Notes: generated from the sequence alone by a model not told the origin. 64,000 nt of DNA from an uncultured Lachnospiraceae bacterium (GCA_947626415.1 CANQSA010000001.1:62001-126000), one strand, 5' to 3'; shown: positions 34,744-43,174, counted from the stretch's first letter. Program-made: numbers and translations.

Positions 34744-35901
34744 TCAGTGCAGCGTCTGCTTCCATTTTTCAAACTTCTCGTCTGCTGCTTTTAGCCATTG
34801 ATCTGCCGGGAAAAGAGACATTATCTTTATACGGATCCATTCAAAAAGACAGCCGGATAAAAAGAGAAGTATCACAATGCCTATAATACCGATGCAGGTA
34901 AGGATGACTCCATGTGAAACGAGCCCCGGCAGATTGACCGCGTTCCACAATGCTTCGCGGATCAGATCATGATCCGTCAACAGGTAAACGCCAAAACAGA
35001 TATGACCGAAAAAAAGCACCGTTTTGGAAACGATGCCTTTTTTTATCCGCATCTGCTGAAATGCGAGAAACAGGCATACTGACGCCGGGAATATGATAAT
35101 CGAATTATAATTATAAAATACGCCTTCCCACTTCACTTCTCCCAATACATAGAAAGTCAGGCAGCCAATCAGAATCCGGATCAGCATTCCGCCTCCGATA
35201 AAAACCCCATAACCTGCCAGCCATCTTCGGCTGCTGCGCTGTAAAATCTTTGTCTGATTTCCATACAGCCGGATATATGCGCCGGTAAAATACAGCACGA
35301 TAAACCAGACAAAATCCATTCCTTCTGTCAAAATATTCCTGCTCCATATAAAAATTGATGGAGTAACCACATACAGCAGAATCAGCAGCAGCACAAAGAT
35401 CAGGTGTTTTTTTCGATCAAAAGTCCGGATCAGACGATTCAGAAAAGGCACCAACAGAAGCAGGATCATATAAGCACTGACAAACCAGTATGTACCGCTT
35501 GTGATCGGGAAAACAGAATGTATAATTTCTTCCGGTCCGATTTTTTGGTGAAAGACAATTTTGGAGATTAAAAGGCAAAACAGAGAATAGGTTTCCACCT
35601 GAATGATCAGTTTGAGCAAACGGGAAATCTTTGTCCGGGAAAGTACCATAAAATATGCCGTAATGAGCACAAAGAGATTTACTGCAACATAGCATACCGT
35701 TTCCAGGAACCAGAACAAAAAATATCCTGCTGTGCCAAATGCATACTGTTTCAGTACGCCGCCATGCCCAAGCGCATGCAGTACCGTGACCATCAGCATG
35801 CTTATCACACGAAGGAGCTCAATATTTGCATCCCTTGTTTTTCCGGATGGAGTCATTTTCGTTTGTGTCTGCAGATTTTCCCGGATTAGTCCTGACTGCA
35901 T
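34744..35901 (-). CDS. Acyltransferase family 3 membrane protein
   Basis: A 385-residue integral membrane acyltransferase with about ten hydrophobic segments. It begins with a short cytosolic arm and the family motif ANIELLRVISMLMVTVLHALGH (arginine plus His of the active site), and contains YWFVSAYMILLLLVPFLN. Such enzymes O-acetylate cell-surface sugars or antibiotics; the acceptor here is not identifiable. Start at 35901 has AAGGGG nine bases upstream; a nine-codon longer frame has no site. Convergent with the nuclease gene, 21 bases apart. Confidence 0.88.
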   Translation of the reverse strand: MQSGLIRENLQTQTKMTPSGKTRDANIELLRVISMLMVTVLHALGHGGVLKQYAFGTAGYFLFWFLETVCYVAVNLFVLITAYFMVLSRTKISRLLKLIIQVETYSLFCLLISKIVFHQKIGPEEIIHSVFPITSGTYWFVSAYMILLLLVPFLNRLIRTFDRKKHLIFVLLLILLYVVTPSIFIWSRNILTEGMDFVWFIVLYFTGAYIRLYGNQTKILQRSSRRWLAGYGVFIGGGMLIRILIGCLTFYVLGEVKWEGVFYNYNSIIIFPASVCLFLAFQQMRIKKGIVSKTVLFFGHICFGVYLLTDHDLIREALWNAVNLPGLVSHGVILTCIGIIGIVILLFLSGCLFEWIRIKIMSLFPADQWLKAADEKFEKWKQTLH

Positions 35902-35967
35902 AGAATTATCCCCTTCTTCCGCTATCATTTATTTCATAGCCTTGCTTTTTGCCCTCACAATAGTTGT

Positions 35968-35995
35968 ATTATATATGTTCATAAAGAAGAGTCAA
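35968..35995 (-). promoter_or_regulatory. Predicted sigma-A promoter of the acyltransferase gene
   Basis: Minus strand TTGACT (35990-35995), 16-base spacer, TATAAT (35968-35973). Confidence 0.65.
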
Positions 35996-36025
35996 GCACT
36001 TTTTCAGAATTTGTAAATAAGAATA

Positions 36026-36054
36026 TTGCTTTTTTGTTCCTTGTCGCATATAAT
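36026..36054 (+). promoter_or_regulatory. Predicted promoter of an intergenic RNA
   Basis: TTGCTT (36026-36031), 17-base spacer, TATAAT (36049-36054) in a region with no downstream coding gene on this strand. Confidence 0.6.
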
Positions 36055-36060
36055 AATAGT

Positions 36061-36206
36061 AAGCAGAAATGCTTGCCGCTCATTACGGTCAGAATATAAT
36101 GAACGTGTATGTTTAACTTCCGCGAGTGACGGGGTGTGGTATCACGTAGAATATCTCCCACGTTTAGAAGCTGTCACACTAAGTAATTAGTGCACAGCTT
36201 CTTTTT
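36061..36206 (+). ncRNA. Candidate structured small RNA, family not recognised
   Basis: About 146 bases between a consensus-like promoter and a strong terminator, without a credible reading frame. Predicted helices by eye: AAGCA-GAAA-TGCTT at the 5' end (36061-36074, perfect, GNRA-type loop); TCATTA / TAATGA (around 36080-36102); AACGTG / CACGTT enclosing about 50 bases; then the terminator helix. It does not resemble tmRNA, RNase P, SRP RNA or 6S RNA as I know them. The stretch from 35902 to 36410 holds no gene otherwise. Whether it acts in trans or is a leader of something lost is unknown. Confidence 0.5.
36166..36206 (+). terminator. Rho-independent terminator of the candidate small RNA
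   Basis: Arms AGAAGCTGT / ACAGCTTCT plus an inner CACTAA / TTAGTG helix, tail TTTTTA. Nine outer pairs are perfect. Confidence 0.8.
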
Positions 36207-36230
36207 ATGTCTGACTTCCTTCAAATTTTT

Positions 36231-36311
36231 GTTACCTACGCCTTGTTACCTACTTGTTACCTACCCGTTACCTACCATCCAAATTTTTGCACTTCTCACG
36301 GCTTCTCACGG
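36231..36311. repeat. Short direct repeats: four GTTACCTAC and two CTTCTCACGG units
   Basis: GTTACCTAC occurs at 36231, 36245, 36256 and 36267 (spacing 14, 11, 11). CTTCTCACGG occurs twice in tandem (36292-36311). The stretch does not code for a protein and looks like locally duplicated intergenic DNA. Confidence 0.75.
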
Positions 36312-36340
36312 CATATTTCCATTTTTCGGTTCTGAGCACA

Positions 36341-36376
36341 AAAAAAGTACCGCAGTCCTTGAAACTACGGTACTTT
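36341..36376 (-). terminator. Rho-independent terminator of the GGGtGRT operon
   Basis: Minus strand: AAAGTACCGTAGT, loop TTCAAGG, ACTGCGGTACTTT then TTTT. Lies 35 bases after the GGGtGRT stop. Confidence 0.85.
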
Positions 36377-36410
36377 CAGCCTTTCAGCACTTTTTTGGAA
36401 ATAAGATATT

Positions 36411-37421
36411 TTAGAATTTCCCAGCCTTGGCAGCTTCCTCGATCGAAACAGCTACGGCAACGGTAGCGCCGACCATCGGGTTATTGCCCATACCGATCAG
36501 ACCCATCATCTCAACATGTGCCGGAACGGAGGAAGAACCTGCGAACTGCGCGTCGCTGTGCATACGGCCCAGCGTATCGGTAAATCCGTAAGATGCAGGA
36601 CCTGCAGCCATGTTATCCGGATGCAGAGTACGGCCTGTACCACCGCCGGAAGCTACGGAGAAATACTTCTTGCCTGCTTCGATTCTCTCCTTCTTATATG
36701 TACCTGCAACCGGATGCTGGAATCTGGTGGGGTTCGTGGAGTTACCGGTAATGGAAACATCTACATTTTCCTTCCACATGATCGCAACACCTTCGGATAC
36801 ACTGTTTGCACCATAGCAGTTAACCCGGGAACGCAGACCTTCTGAGTACGCGATCCGCTCGATCTCCTTTACTTCGTTGGTATAAGGATCGTACTCGGTT
36901 TCAACAAAGGTAAAGCCGTTGATTCTGGAAATGATCTTCGCCGCGTCTTTTCCCAAACCGTTTAAGATAACACGCAGCGGTTTCTGACGAACTTTATTTG
37001 CCTTCTCGGCAATACCGATCGCGCCTTCAGCGGCAGCAAAGGATTCATGTCCTGCCAGGAAACAGAAGCAGTCCGTCTCCTCTTCCAATAACATCTTGCC
37101 CAGATTACCGTGTCCCAGACCTACCTTACGGGTATCTGCAACGGATCCCGGAATACAGAAAGCCTGTAAGCCTTCGCCGATTGCTGCAGCGGCGTCGGAA
37201 GCCTTTCTGCAGTTCTTCTTGATCGCGATCGCAGCGCCTACTGTGTAAGCCCAGCATGCATTCTCAAAACAGATGGGCTGGATCTTCTTTACCTGATCGT
37301 AAACATCCAGACCGGCATCCTTGGTAATTTTCTCAGCTTCCTCAATGGAAGAAATGCCATAACTATTTAATACGGAATTGATTTTGTCAATTCTTCTTTC
37401 ATATGATTCAAATAATGCCAT
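36411..37421 (-). CDS. GGGtGRT protein (family of unknown function)
   Basis: A 336-residue soluble protein of the family named for its glycine-rich motif, seen here as SVASGGGTGRTLHPDN with the motif beginning at about residue 259. Other conserved-looking stretches are FENACWAYTVGAAIAI, KVGLGHGNLGKML, FLAGHESFAAAEGAIG and SITGNSTNPTRFQHPVAG. No signal or membrane segment. Function is not established to my knowledge. The ATG at 37421 has GAGGAGGAC upstream; an earlier ATG overlapping the stop of the preceding gene has none. It is paired with the scaffold-like gene 20 bases upstream, so the two probably act together. Confidence 0.9.
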   Translation of the reverse strand: MALFESYERRIDKINSVLNSYGISSIEEAEKITKDAGLDVYDQVKKIQPICFENACWAYTVGAAIAIKKNCRKASDAAAAIGEGLQAFCIPGSVADTRKVGLGHGNLGKMLLEEETDCFCFLAGHESFAAAEGAIGIAEKANKVRQKPLRVILNGLGKDAAKIISRINGFTFVETEYDPYTNEVKEIERIAYSEGLRSRVNCYGANSVSEGVAIMWKENVDVSITGNSTNPTRFQHPVAGTYKKERIEAGKKYFSVASGGGTGRTLHPDNMAAGPASYGFTDTLGRMHSDAQFAGSSSVPAHVEMMGLIGMGNNPMVGATVAVAVSIEEAAKAGKF

Positions 37422-37441
37422 CTTAATGTCCTCCTCTTCCA

Positions 37442-38134
37442 TTATTCTTTTCTGGGGTCAATGATCTTTACAGCGTCAGCGACACGGCCGTACTGTCCGC
37501 ATGCCTTCTCATATGCGGTATTCGGGTCATCGCCCTTCTTGATGAAGTCTGTCATCTTACCCAGGCTTACGAACTGATAACCGATGATCTGATCATCTGC
37601 ATCCAGTGCAATCCCGGTCACATAACCTTCTGCCATCTCCAGATAACGGGGGCCCTTCTTCAATGTGCCGTACATGGTACCAACCTGGGAACGAAGACCC
37701 TTGCCCAGGTCTTCCAGACCTGCACCGACCGGCAGTCCATCTTCGGAAAATGCAGACTGTGTACGTCCGTAAACAATCTGTAAGAACAATTCACGCATCG
37801 CTGTATTGATTGCATCACAAACCAGGTCCGTGTTCAAAGCCTCCATTACCGTTAAGCCGGGCAGAATCTCAGATGCCATCGCTGCGGAGTGGGTCATACC
37901 GGAGCAGCCGATCGTCTCAACCAGCGCTTCCTGAATAATCCCTTCCTTTACGTTCAATGTCAGCTTGCAGGCACCCTGCTGCGGAGCACACCAGCCGACA
38001 CCATGGGTCAATCCGGAAATATCCTTAATCTCTTTGGCCTGAACCCATTTTGCCTCTTCCGGAATCGGCGCACAACCATGATGAACACCCTGTGCTACAC
38101 AAGTCATTTCTTCAACTTCTTTTGAATAAATCAT
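37442..38134 (-). CDS. Iron-sulfur cluster scaffold-like (NifU/IscU-related) protein paired with GGGtGRT
   Basis: A 230-residue protein commonly annotated as iron-sulfur cluster assembly scaffold. Cysteines stand at about residues 12, 21, 49, 56 and 77; the last, in ETIGCSGMTHSAAMASEIL, resembles the IscU region around its second cluster cysteine. The C-terminal half (GYVTGIALDADDQIIGYQFV) is unlike IscU, and no IscS, SufBCD or other iron-sulfur genes are near, so assembly function is unproven. AAAGGAG lies eight bases before the ATG. First gene of the pair with GGGtGRT; no clear promoter was identified upstream. Confidence 0.8.
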   Translation of the reverse strand: MIYSKEVEEMTCVAQGVHHGCAPIPEEAKWVQAKEIKDISGLTHGVGWCAPQQGACKLTLNVKEGIIQEALVETIGCSGMTHSAAMASEILPGLTVMEALNTDLVCDAINTAMRELFLQIVYGRTQSAFSEDGLPVGAGLEDLGKGLRSQVGTMYGTLKKGPRYLEMAEGYVTGIALDADDQIIGYQFVSLGKMTDFIKKGDDPNTAYEKACGQYGRVADAVKIIDPRKE

Positions 38135-38246
38135 GTGAAAACTCCTTTCAAGTATGTAATCTCTCTGTGTGGTCTGTAATCAGTTCACACCTTGTTTTTA
38201 TTTTCTCATAAAATGGCAGATTCGTCCATACTTTTTTTTAAATTAG

Positions 38247-39335
38247 CTAGGCTTTTTTTGCAATATAGCCCTTCGCAGTCAGCATCTCCGCGCACAGTAC
38301 CGCCCCACCGGCCGCGCCGCGCAGCGTATTGTGGGAAAGTCCTACGAATTTATAATCGTATACGGTATCCTCACGCAGACGTCCTACGGAAATACCCATA
38401 CCGTTCTCATAATTCACATCCAGCGCCACCTGCGGTCTGTTATCTTCCTCCAGATACTGGATAAACTGTTTCGGCGCGCTGGGCAGGTTCAGCTCCTGCG
38501 GCTCGCCTTTAAAGCTGACTAACTTCTCGATCAGCTGCTCTTTTGCGGGCTTCTTCGCAAATTTCACAAAAACAGCAGCTGTATGACCGTCCAGCACCGG
38601 AACCCGGATACATTGTGTCGTAATTACCGGGCTTTCTGCCTTAACGATCTGACCGTTTTCAATCCTGCCCCACAGTCTTAACGGCTCCTGCTCGCTTTTT
38701 TCTTCTTCACCGCCGATATAGGGAATGATATTACCGTTCATCTCCGGCCAGTCCCGAAACGTCTTTCCGGCTCCGGAAATTGCCTGATAAGTAGTAGCCA
38801 CCACTTCTACTGGTTCAAATTCCTTCCATGCGGTCAGAACCGGCGCGTAGCTCTGGATCGAACAGTTGGGCTTTACCGCCACAAAGCCCCGGGTCGTTCC
38901 CAGACGCTTCTTCTGATACTCGATCACGGCGAAATGCTCCGGATTGATCTCCGGCACTACCATCGGAACATCCGGCGTCCATCTGTGCGCACTGTTATTG
39001 GAAACCACAGGCGTCTCCGTCTTTGCATAGGCGTCCTCGATCGCGCGGATCTCTTCCTTTGTCATATCTACGGCGCTGAATACAAAATCCACTTCCGCCG
39101 CAACTTTTTCCACTTCGTTCACATTCATAACGACCAGCTTCTTTACCGCTTCCGGCATAGGCGTCTGCATTTTCCAGCGGTCACCGACTGCTTCCTTGTA
39201 CGTTTTTCCTGCCGAACGGGGACTTGCAGCCACTGCGGTCACCTCATACCAGGGATGGTTCTCCAGGATTGAAAGAAACCGCTGTCCAACCATACCGGTC
39301 GCTCCCAAAACTCCAACTCTTAATTTCTGTTCCAT
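38247..39335 (-). CDS. asd: Aspartate-semialdehyde dehydrogenase (archaeal/fungal type)
   Basis: A 362-residue Asd of the archaeal/fungal class, longer than the usual bacterial type. NADP-binding GVLGATGMVGQRFLS at the N-terminus, catalytic cysteine in VAVKPNCSIQSYAPVL near residue 155, substrate-binding NSAHRW and VPEINPEH. It reduces aspartyl phosphate to the semialdehyde for Lys, Met and Thr and for diaminopimelate. GGAGGTAGAG precedes the ATG; it follows trkH by 22 bases. Confidence 0.95.
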   Translation of the reverse strand: MEQKLRVGVLGATGMVGQRFLSILENHPWYEVTAVAASPRSAGKTYKEAVGDRWKMQTPMPEAVKKLVVMNVNEVEKVAAEVDFVFSAVDMTKEEIRAIEDAYAKTETPVVSNNSAHRWTPDVPMVVPEINPEHFAVIEYQKKRLGTTRGFVAVKPNCSIQSYAPVLTAWKEFEPVEVVATTYQAISGAGKTFRDWPEMNGNIIPYIGGEEEKSEQEPLRLWGRIENGQIVKAESPVITTQCIRVPVLDGHTAAVFVKFAKKPAKEQLIEKLVSFKGEPQELNLPSAPKQFIQYLEEDNRPQVALDVNYENGMGISVGRLREDTVYDYKFVGLSHNTLRGAAGGAVLCAEMLTAKGYIAKKA

Positions 39336-39357
39336 TTCTCTACCTCCAAACTTTTTA

Positions 39358-40797
39358 TTAAAACTTCTTCCACACTGCCGGGCGGAACAGCATCAGCAGC
39401 GGGAACAACTCCAGTCTGCCCGCCAGCATATCAAAGATCATGACCAGCTTTGACAAAATGGAGAAATCTCCGAAATTCATCGTCGGACCCACCCCCGCAA
39501 ATCCGGGCCCGATATTATTAAGTGTGGCCGCTACCGCCGAGCTGCTGGTCTCAAAACTGAAATTATCCAGGGATACCAGCAAAAACGAGAGCACATACAC
39601 ACCCAGATAAGCCACAATGAAAACCTGTACGGACCGCATCACTTCATGTTCGATCGGATGTCCGTCAAAATGGATCCGTTTGACGCTGCGGCTGTGGATC
39701 AGGGAATTCATTTCCTTTTTCAGCGCTTTTAACGCGATCAGGATACGGGAAACTTTGATTCCGCCGCCGGTACTGCCAGAACAGGCGCCGACAAACATCA
39801 GCAAAAACAAAATCGTCTTGGCAAACTGCGGCCATACGTCATAATCAGTCGTTGTATAACCCGTTGTCGTGATGATCGATCCCACCTGGAAAGCCGCATT
39901 CCGAAAGGTTTCCTCCCATCCTCCGTACAGGCTGCGGATCCACGGTACGATCAGCAGGATCGCGCCCAGGATAATGCCGAGATAATACCGGATCTCCTCC
40001 ATTTTAATCGCCTGGAGCGGTTTCCGGATCAGCATAAAGAAATAAAAGTTAAAATTGATCCCGAATAAGATCATAAAAGCCGTGACCGTCCATTGCTGAA
40101 ATACCGTATAGCTTGCCAGGCTGTCATTTAAGATACCGAATCCGCCGGTACCGGCCGTTCCGAAAGACAGCACAAATGAATCAAACCAAGGCATGCCGCT
40201 AAACAGCAGGATCACAATCTCCAGGGCTGTCAGCAGCATATAGATCCCATACAGGATACCCGCGGTAGAGCGGACCTTCGGTACCAGCTTGCTTACCTGA
40301 TGGCCCGGGCTTTCCGCTTTCAGCAAATGAATATTATAACCGCCGGCCAGCGGCAGGATCGCCATAACAAAGACCAGTACGCCCATACCGCCGATCCAAT
40401 GGGTAAAACTGCGCCAGAACAACAGGCCTCTGGACATGGATTCCACGTCAGCTAAAATACTGGCGCCGGTCGTGGTAAAGCCGGATACCGTTTCAAACAG
40501 CGCATCGATAAAAGACGGAATTTCCCGGCTAAAGAAAAAGGGCAGAGCCCCTGCCAGACTGAGCACGATCCAGCAAAGCGCCACTGTCAGAAATCCTTCC
40601 CTCGCATAAAATACTTTATTCTTCGGTTTTCTTAAAACCAGCAGTCCTCCGGTCACACCGCACAGCGCCGCAGCCGCCAGAAACGCAAGCACTGTTTTTT
40701 CTCCGTACAATAATGCTACCAGACCGGGCAGGATCAGCAGTCCGCATTCAATGACCATGACCCAGCCTACAATATATCGGATAATTGAATAGTTCAT
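39358..40797 (-). CDS. trkH: Potassium uptake protein TrkH
   Basis: A 479-residue membrane protein with four M1-P-M2 repeats of the TrkH/KtrB family. Selectivity-filter-like loops are seen at TTGASIL, GTAGTGGFG, TTTGYTT and NNIGPGF. It forms the K+ pore and is gated by the adjacent TrkA. GGAGAGGGC precedes the ATG, 14 bases after trkA. Length is normal. Confidence 0.96.
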   Translation of the reverse strand: MNYSIIRYIVGWVMVIECGLLILPGLVALLYGEKTVLAFLAAAALCGVTGGLLVLRKPKNKVFYAREGFLTVALCWIVLSLAGALPFFFSREIPSFIDALFETVSGFTTTGASILADVESMSRGLLFWRSFTHWIGGMGVLVFVMAILPLAGGYNIHLLKAESPGHQVSKLVPKVRSTAGILYGIYMLLTALEIVILLFSGMPWFDSFVLSFGTAGTGGFGILNDSLASYTVFQQWTVTAFMILFGINFNFYFFMLIRKPLQAIKMEEIRYYLGIILGAILLIVPWIRSLYGGWEETFRNAAFQVGSIITTTGYTTTDYDVWPQFAKTILFLLMFVGACSGSTGGGIKVSRILIALKALKKEMNSLIHSRSVKRIHFDGHPIEHEVMRSVQVFIVAYLGVYVLSFLLVSLDNFSFETSSSAVAATLNNIGPGFAGVGPTMNFGDFSILSKLVMIFDMLAGRLELFPLLMLFRPAVWKKF

Positions 40798-40811
40798 AAC
40801 TGCCCTCTCCT

Positions 40812-42173
40812 CTACCGACGCAGAATATCCGTAATCTCTTTCAGTCCTGTATGCGTAGTCACAACGATCACGGAATCATCCGGCTGGAAGCTGTCATCGC
40901 CGCCCGGGATCAGAACCCGCCGCTTTCTGGTGATACAGCCGATCAACAGGTTATCTTTCGTCTGCAGATTCTTTAATTTCTGTCCGATCAGCGGACAGTC
41001 CGGCTCAATCAGAAATTCCACTGCTTCCGCGCGTCCGTCCAGGATCTTATATAAGGTCTCGATACTGTTCTCCGTGGAATTCTTCCGCATTCCGCGCACA
41101 TAACGGATAATATAATTCGCCGTAATATATTTCGGATCAATGATACTGCCTACATCCAGTTCCCGGATCACCTCGTCAAAAGAGGATCGGTCGATCTTCA
41201 CAATAGACTTGGCCCGGCTTTGTTTTCTGGCATACAGTGCCAACAGGATATTCTCTTCATCGATATTGGTCAGCGCTACAAACGCTTCGGTATTCGCCAG
41301 TCCTTCTTCCAGAAGAAGTTCTTTATTGGTTCCGTCTCCGTTTATGATCATGGTCTTAGGCAGCAGATCGCTCAGTTCTTCGCACCGCTGCAGATTGCTC
41401 TCCACGATCCGGAGCTTAATCCCCATATTCTGAAGCTGCGCGCCCAGATAATATGTAATGGTTCCGCCGCCGATGATCATGGCGTCCTTTACCTTATGGG
41501 TATCGGCGCCGATCTTTTCAAAAAAGTAGTTGGAATTGACGGGAGTCGCGATCACGGAAATGATATCGTCCGGCTCGATCACAAAATTACCGTCCGGAAT
41601 ACAGACCTCACCCTTTCGCTCTACTGCACAGATCAGCAGATCACATTTATACTGCGTCCGGATCTGGCTTAAAGAATTGCCGCAGATCTTATGCTCCTGC
41701 TGAACCTTAAACCGCGCCATCTCTACCCGGCCCTTCGCAAACGTATCGATCTTATTGGCGGAAGGGAAGCGGAGCAGGCGCGCAATCTCCATCGCTGCCG
41801 CATACTCGGGGTTGATCACCATGGAAAGGCCCAGTTCTTCTTTAATATAGTGGAGATCCTTATTGTACAGCGGGTTTCGGACTCTTGCGATCGTCCGGCA
41901 GTTGCCGGCTTTCTTCGCAAACAAACAACACAACAGATTCAACTCATCTGAACCGGTTACCGCGATCAGCAGATCCGCTTCTTCAACGCCTGCGTCCATC
42001 TGCAGGCTGTAACTGGTGCCGTCTCCCACAAATCCCATCACGTCATAGGAATTCGTTACCCGGCCAACCTTGGAAGCATCCTTATCGATCACTGTAATAT
42101 TGTGGTTTTCGCCACTCAGCTGCTCTAGCAGAGTAGATCCGACTTTCCCGCAGCCTACAATAATGATATCCAT
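40812..42173 (-). CDS. trkA: Potassium uptake regulatory protein TrkA
   Basis: A 453-residue protein with two RCK units, each a Rossmann domain followed by a TrkA_C domain: first IIVGCGKVGSTLLEQL at residue 4, second MIIGGGTITYYLGAQL near 230, and C-terminal ligand domains near 140-220 and 370-453. It binds NAD(H)/ATP and gates TrkH. It is preceded by the tRNA-Thr gene by about 60 bases and cotranscribed with trkH and asd. Confidence 0.96.
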   Translation of the reverse strand: MDIIIVGCGKVGSTLLEQLSGENHNITVIDKDASKVGRVTNSYDVMGFVGDGTSYSLQMDAGVEEADLLIAVTGSDELNLLCCLFAKKAGNCRTIARVRNPLYNKDLHYIKEELGLSMVINPEYAAAMEIARLLRFPSANKIDTFAKGRVEMARFKVQQEHKICGNSLSQIRTQYKCDLLICAVERKGEVCIPDGNFVIEPDDIISVIATPVNSNYFFEKIGADTHKVKDAMIIGGGTITYYLGAQLQNMGIKLRIVESNLQRCEELSDLLPKTMIINGDGTNKELLLEEGLANTEAFVALTNIDEENILLALYARKQSRAKSIVKIDRSSFDEVIRELDVGSIIDPKYITANYIIRYVRGMRKNSTENSIETLYKILDGRAEAVEFLIEPDCPLIGQKLKNLQTKDNLLIGCITRKRRVLIPGGDDSFQPDDSVIVVTTHTGLKEITDILRR

Positions 42174-42207
42174 TTTGTCTATATCCTTTCTGAATATGAA
42201 ACAATTC

Positions 42208-42231
42208 GACCGGATGCAGATACACCCGGTC
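42208..42231 (-). terminator. Hairpin between tRNA-Thr and trkA
   Basis: Minus-strand stem GACCGGGTG / CATCCGGTC (nine pairs, one G-U) with a 6-base loop and a weak T-tail (GAATTGTTTC). Partial terminator or processing signal after the tRNA. Confidence 0.5.
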
Positions 42232-42235
42232 CTAA

Positions 42236-42308
42236 AGCTTCCAAGGGGACTTGAACCCCTGACCTATTGATTACGAATCAATCGCTCTACCAACTGAGCC
42301 ATGGAAGC
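42236..42308 (-). tRNA. tRNA-Thr, anticodon CGU
   Basis: Full cloverleaf read on the minus strand: acceptor GCTTCCA / TGGAAGC, D-stem GCTC / GAGC, anticodon stem ATTGA / TCAAT with loop TTCGTAA (anticodon CGT), T-stem AGGGG / CCCCT with loop TTCAAGT. CCA is not encoded. It decodes ACG threonine codons. Confidence 0.95.
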
Positions 42309-42340
42309 ATATTCTCCTATCAGAAAACTCACTGACAGAA

Positions 42341-42369
42341 AGTATAATACATTTTTTTCGTTCTTGCAA
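42341..42369 (-). promoter_or_regulatory. Predicted sigma-A promoter of tRNA-Thr (and perhaps trkA-trkH-asd)
   Basis: Minus strand TTGCAA (42364-42369), 17-base spacer, TATACT (42341-42346), 32 bases before the tRNA. Confidence 0.65.
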
Positions 42370-42478
42370 CCACTATTTTTAAAAATTTCCGTGCGGAACC
42401 GGACTCTGTTTTACGCATATACTATGATACAAGCGGAATAAGAATATTCTGAGGCATTCTGAAATAAGGAGGCAGACC

Positions 42479-43126
42479 ATGGACCCTTTGCTTTCTCTTA
42501 CGAATCTTTGCTGTTCCTACAGCAATGCCGACAAAGAACTGCCGGTATTATCCGACATCAGTTTCGAGCTGCGTTCTGGAGAGATCCTCGCGGTTGTGGG
42601 GCCTTCCGGCTGCGGAAAATCCACTTTGCTGTCTGTGATCGCGGGGATGCTCCTGCCTTCATCCGGACAGATCTCGACCGCGGGAGACCTGGTCATTGGA
42701 TTTCTCCGGCAAAAAGGAGCCCTCCTGGAATGGTACCGGATTCACCAAAATACCTTTACGGGCCTCCGCAGCGGTCCTAAAATGTGGATGTCCAAACGTG
42801 CCGCCCTGATTGACAGCCTGATATCCGAGCCGGAACTTCTGCTATTGGACGAAGTATTTTCTTCCCTCGACTACCAGACCCGACTGGAGCTCTGCGACAG
42901 GATCCATCAGAAGATCCGCCGGGAGAAAAAAACCGCGATCCTCGTTACCCACGATCTGGCAGAAGCCGTCTCCTTCAGCGACAGGATCCTTATTTTAAGT
43001 CCGCGACCCGCAGCGGTCGCGGCTGAGATCCCCATCGTATTTCCGGATACGGCGCAGACTCCTTCCACGCGCCGGAATACAGCCGCTTTTACCGATTATC
43101 TGACTGCGATCTGGGAGAAATTTTAA
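42479..43126 (+). CDS. ABC transporter ATPase, shortened and without a recognisable signature motif
   Basis: A 215-residue ATPase related to the nitrate/sulfonate/taurine importer type (TauB/SsuB). Walker A GPSGCGKST at about 41-49, Q-loop glutamine near 78, Walker B LLLLDE at 120-125, D-loop SSLD and H-loop His158 (LVTHDL) are present. The helical subdomain between Q-loop and Walker B is about 45 residues shorter than usual and the LSGGQ signature is replaced by RSGPKMWMSKRA, so ATP sandwiching should fail. No permease or binding-protein gene is adjacent. Ribosome site AAGGAGG. It may be decayed by an in-frame deletion or serve another role. Confidence 0.8.
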   Translation: MDPLLSLTNLCCSYSNADKELPVLSDISFELRSGEILAVVGPSGCGKSTLLSVIAGMLLPSSGQISTAGDLVIGFLRQKGALLEWYRIHQNTFTGLRSGPKMWMSKRAALIDSLISEPELLLLDEVFSSLDYQTRLELCDRIHQKIRREKKTAILVTHDLAEAVSFSDRILILSPRPAAVAAEIPIVFPDTAQTPSTRRNTAAFTDYLTAIWEKF

Positions 43127-43145
43127 TTTTCATTTTTAAAATCCA

Positions 43146-43174
43146 TTGCACAGGATTCCAACCTATGTTAAACT
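43146..43174 (+). promoter_or_regulatory. Predicted promoter of the pectinesterase-like gene
   Basis: TTGCAC (43146-43151), 17-base spacer, TAAACT (43169-43174), followed by AAGGGGG and a GTG start. Confidence 0.5.

Noticed and set aside
36231-36311. CRISPR array
   Set aside because: Repeats are 9-10 bases with 2-5 base gaps; no spacers of proper length and no cas genes.
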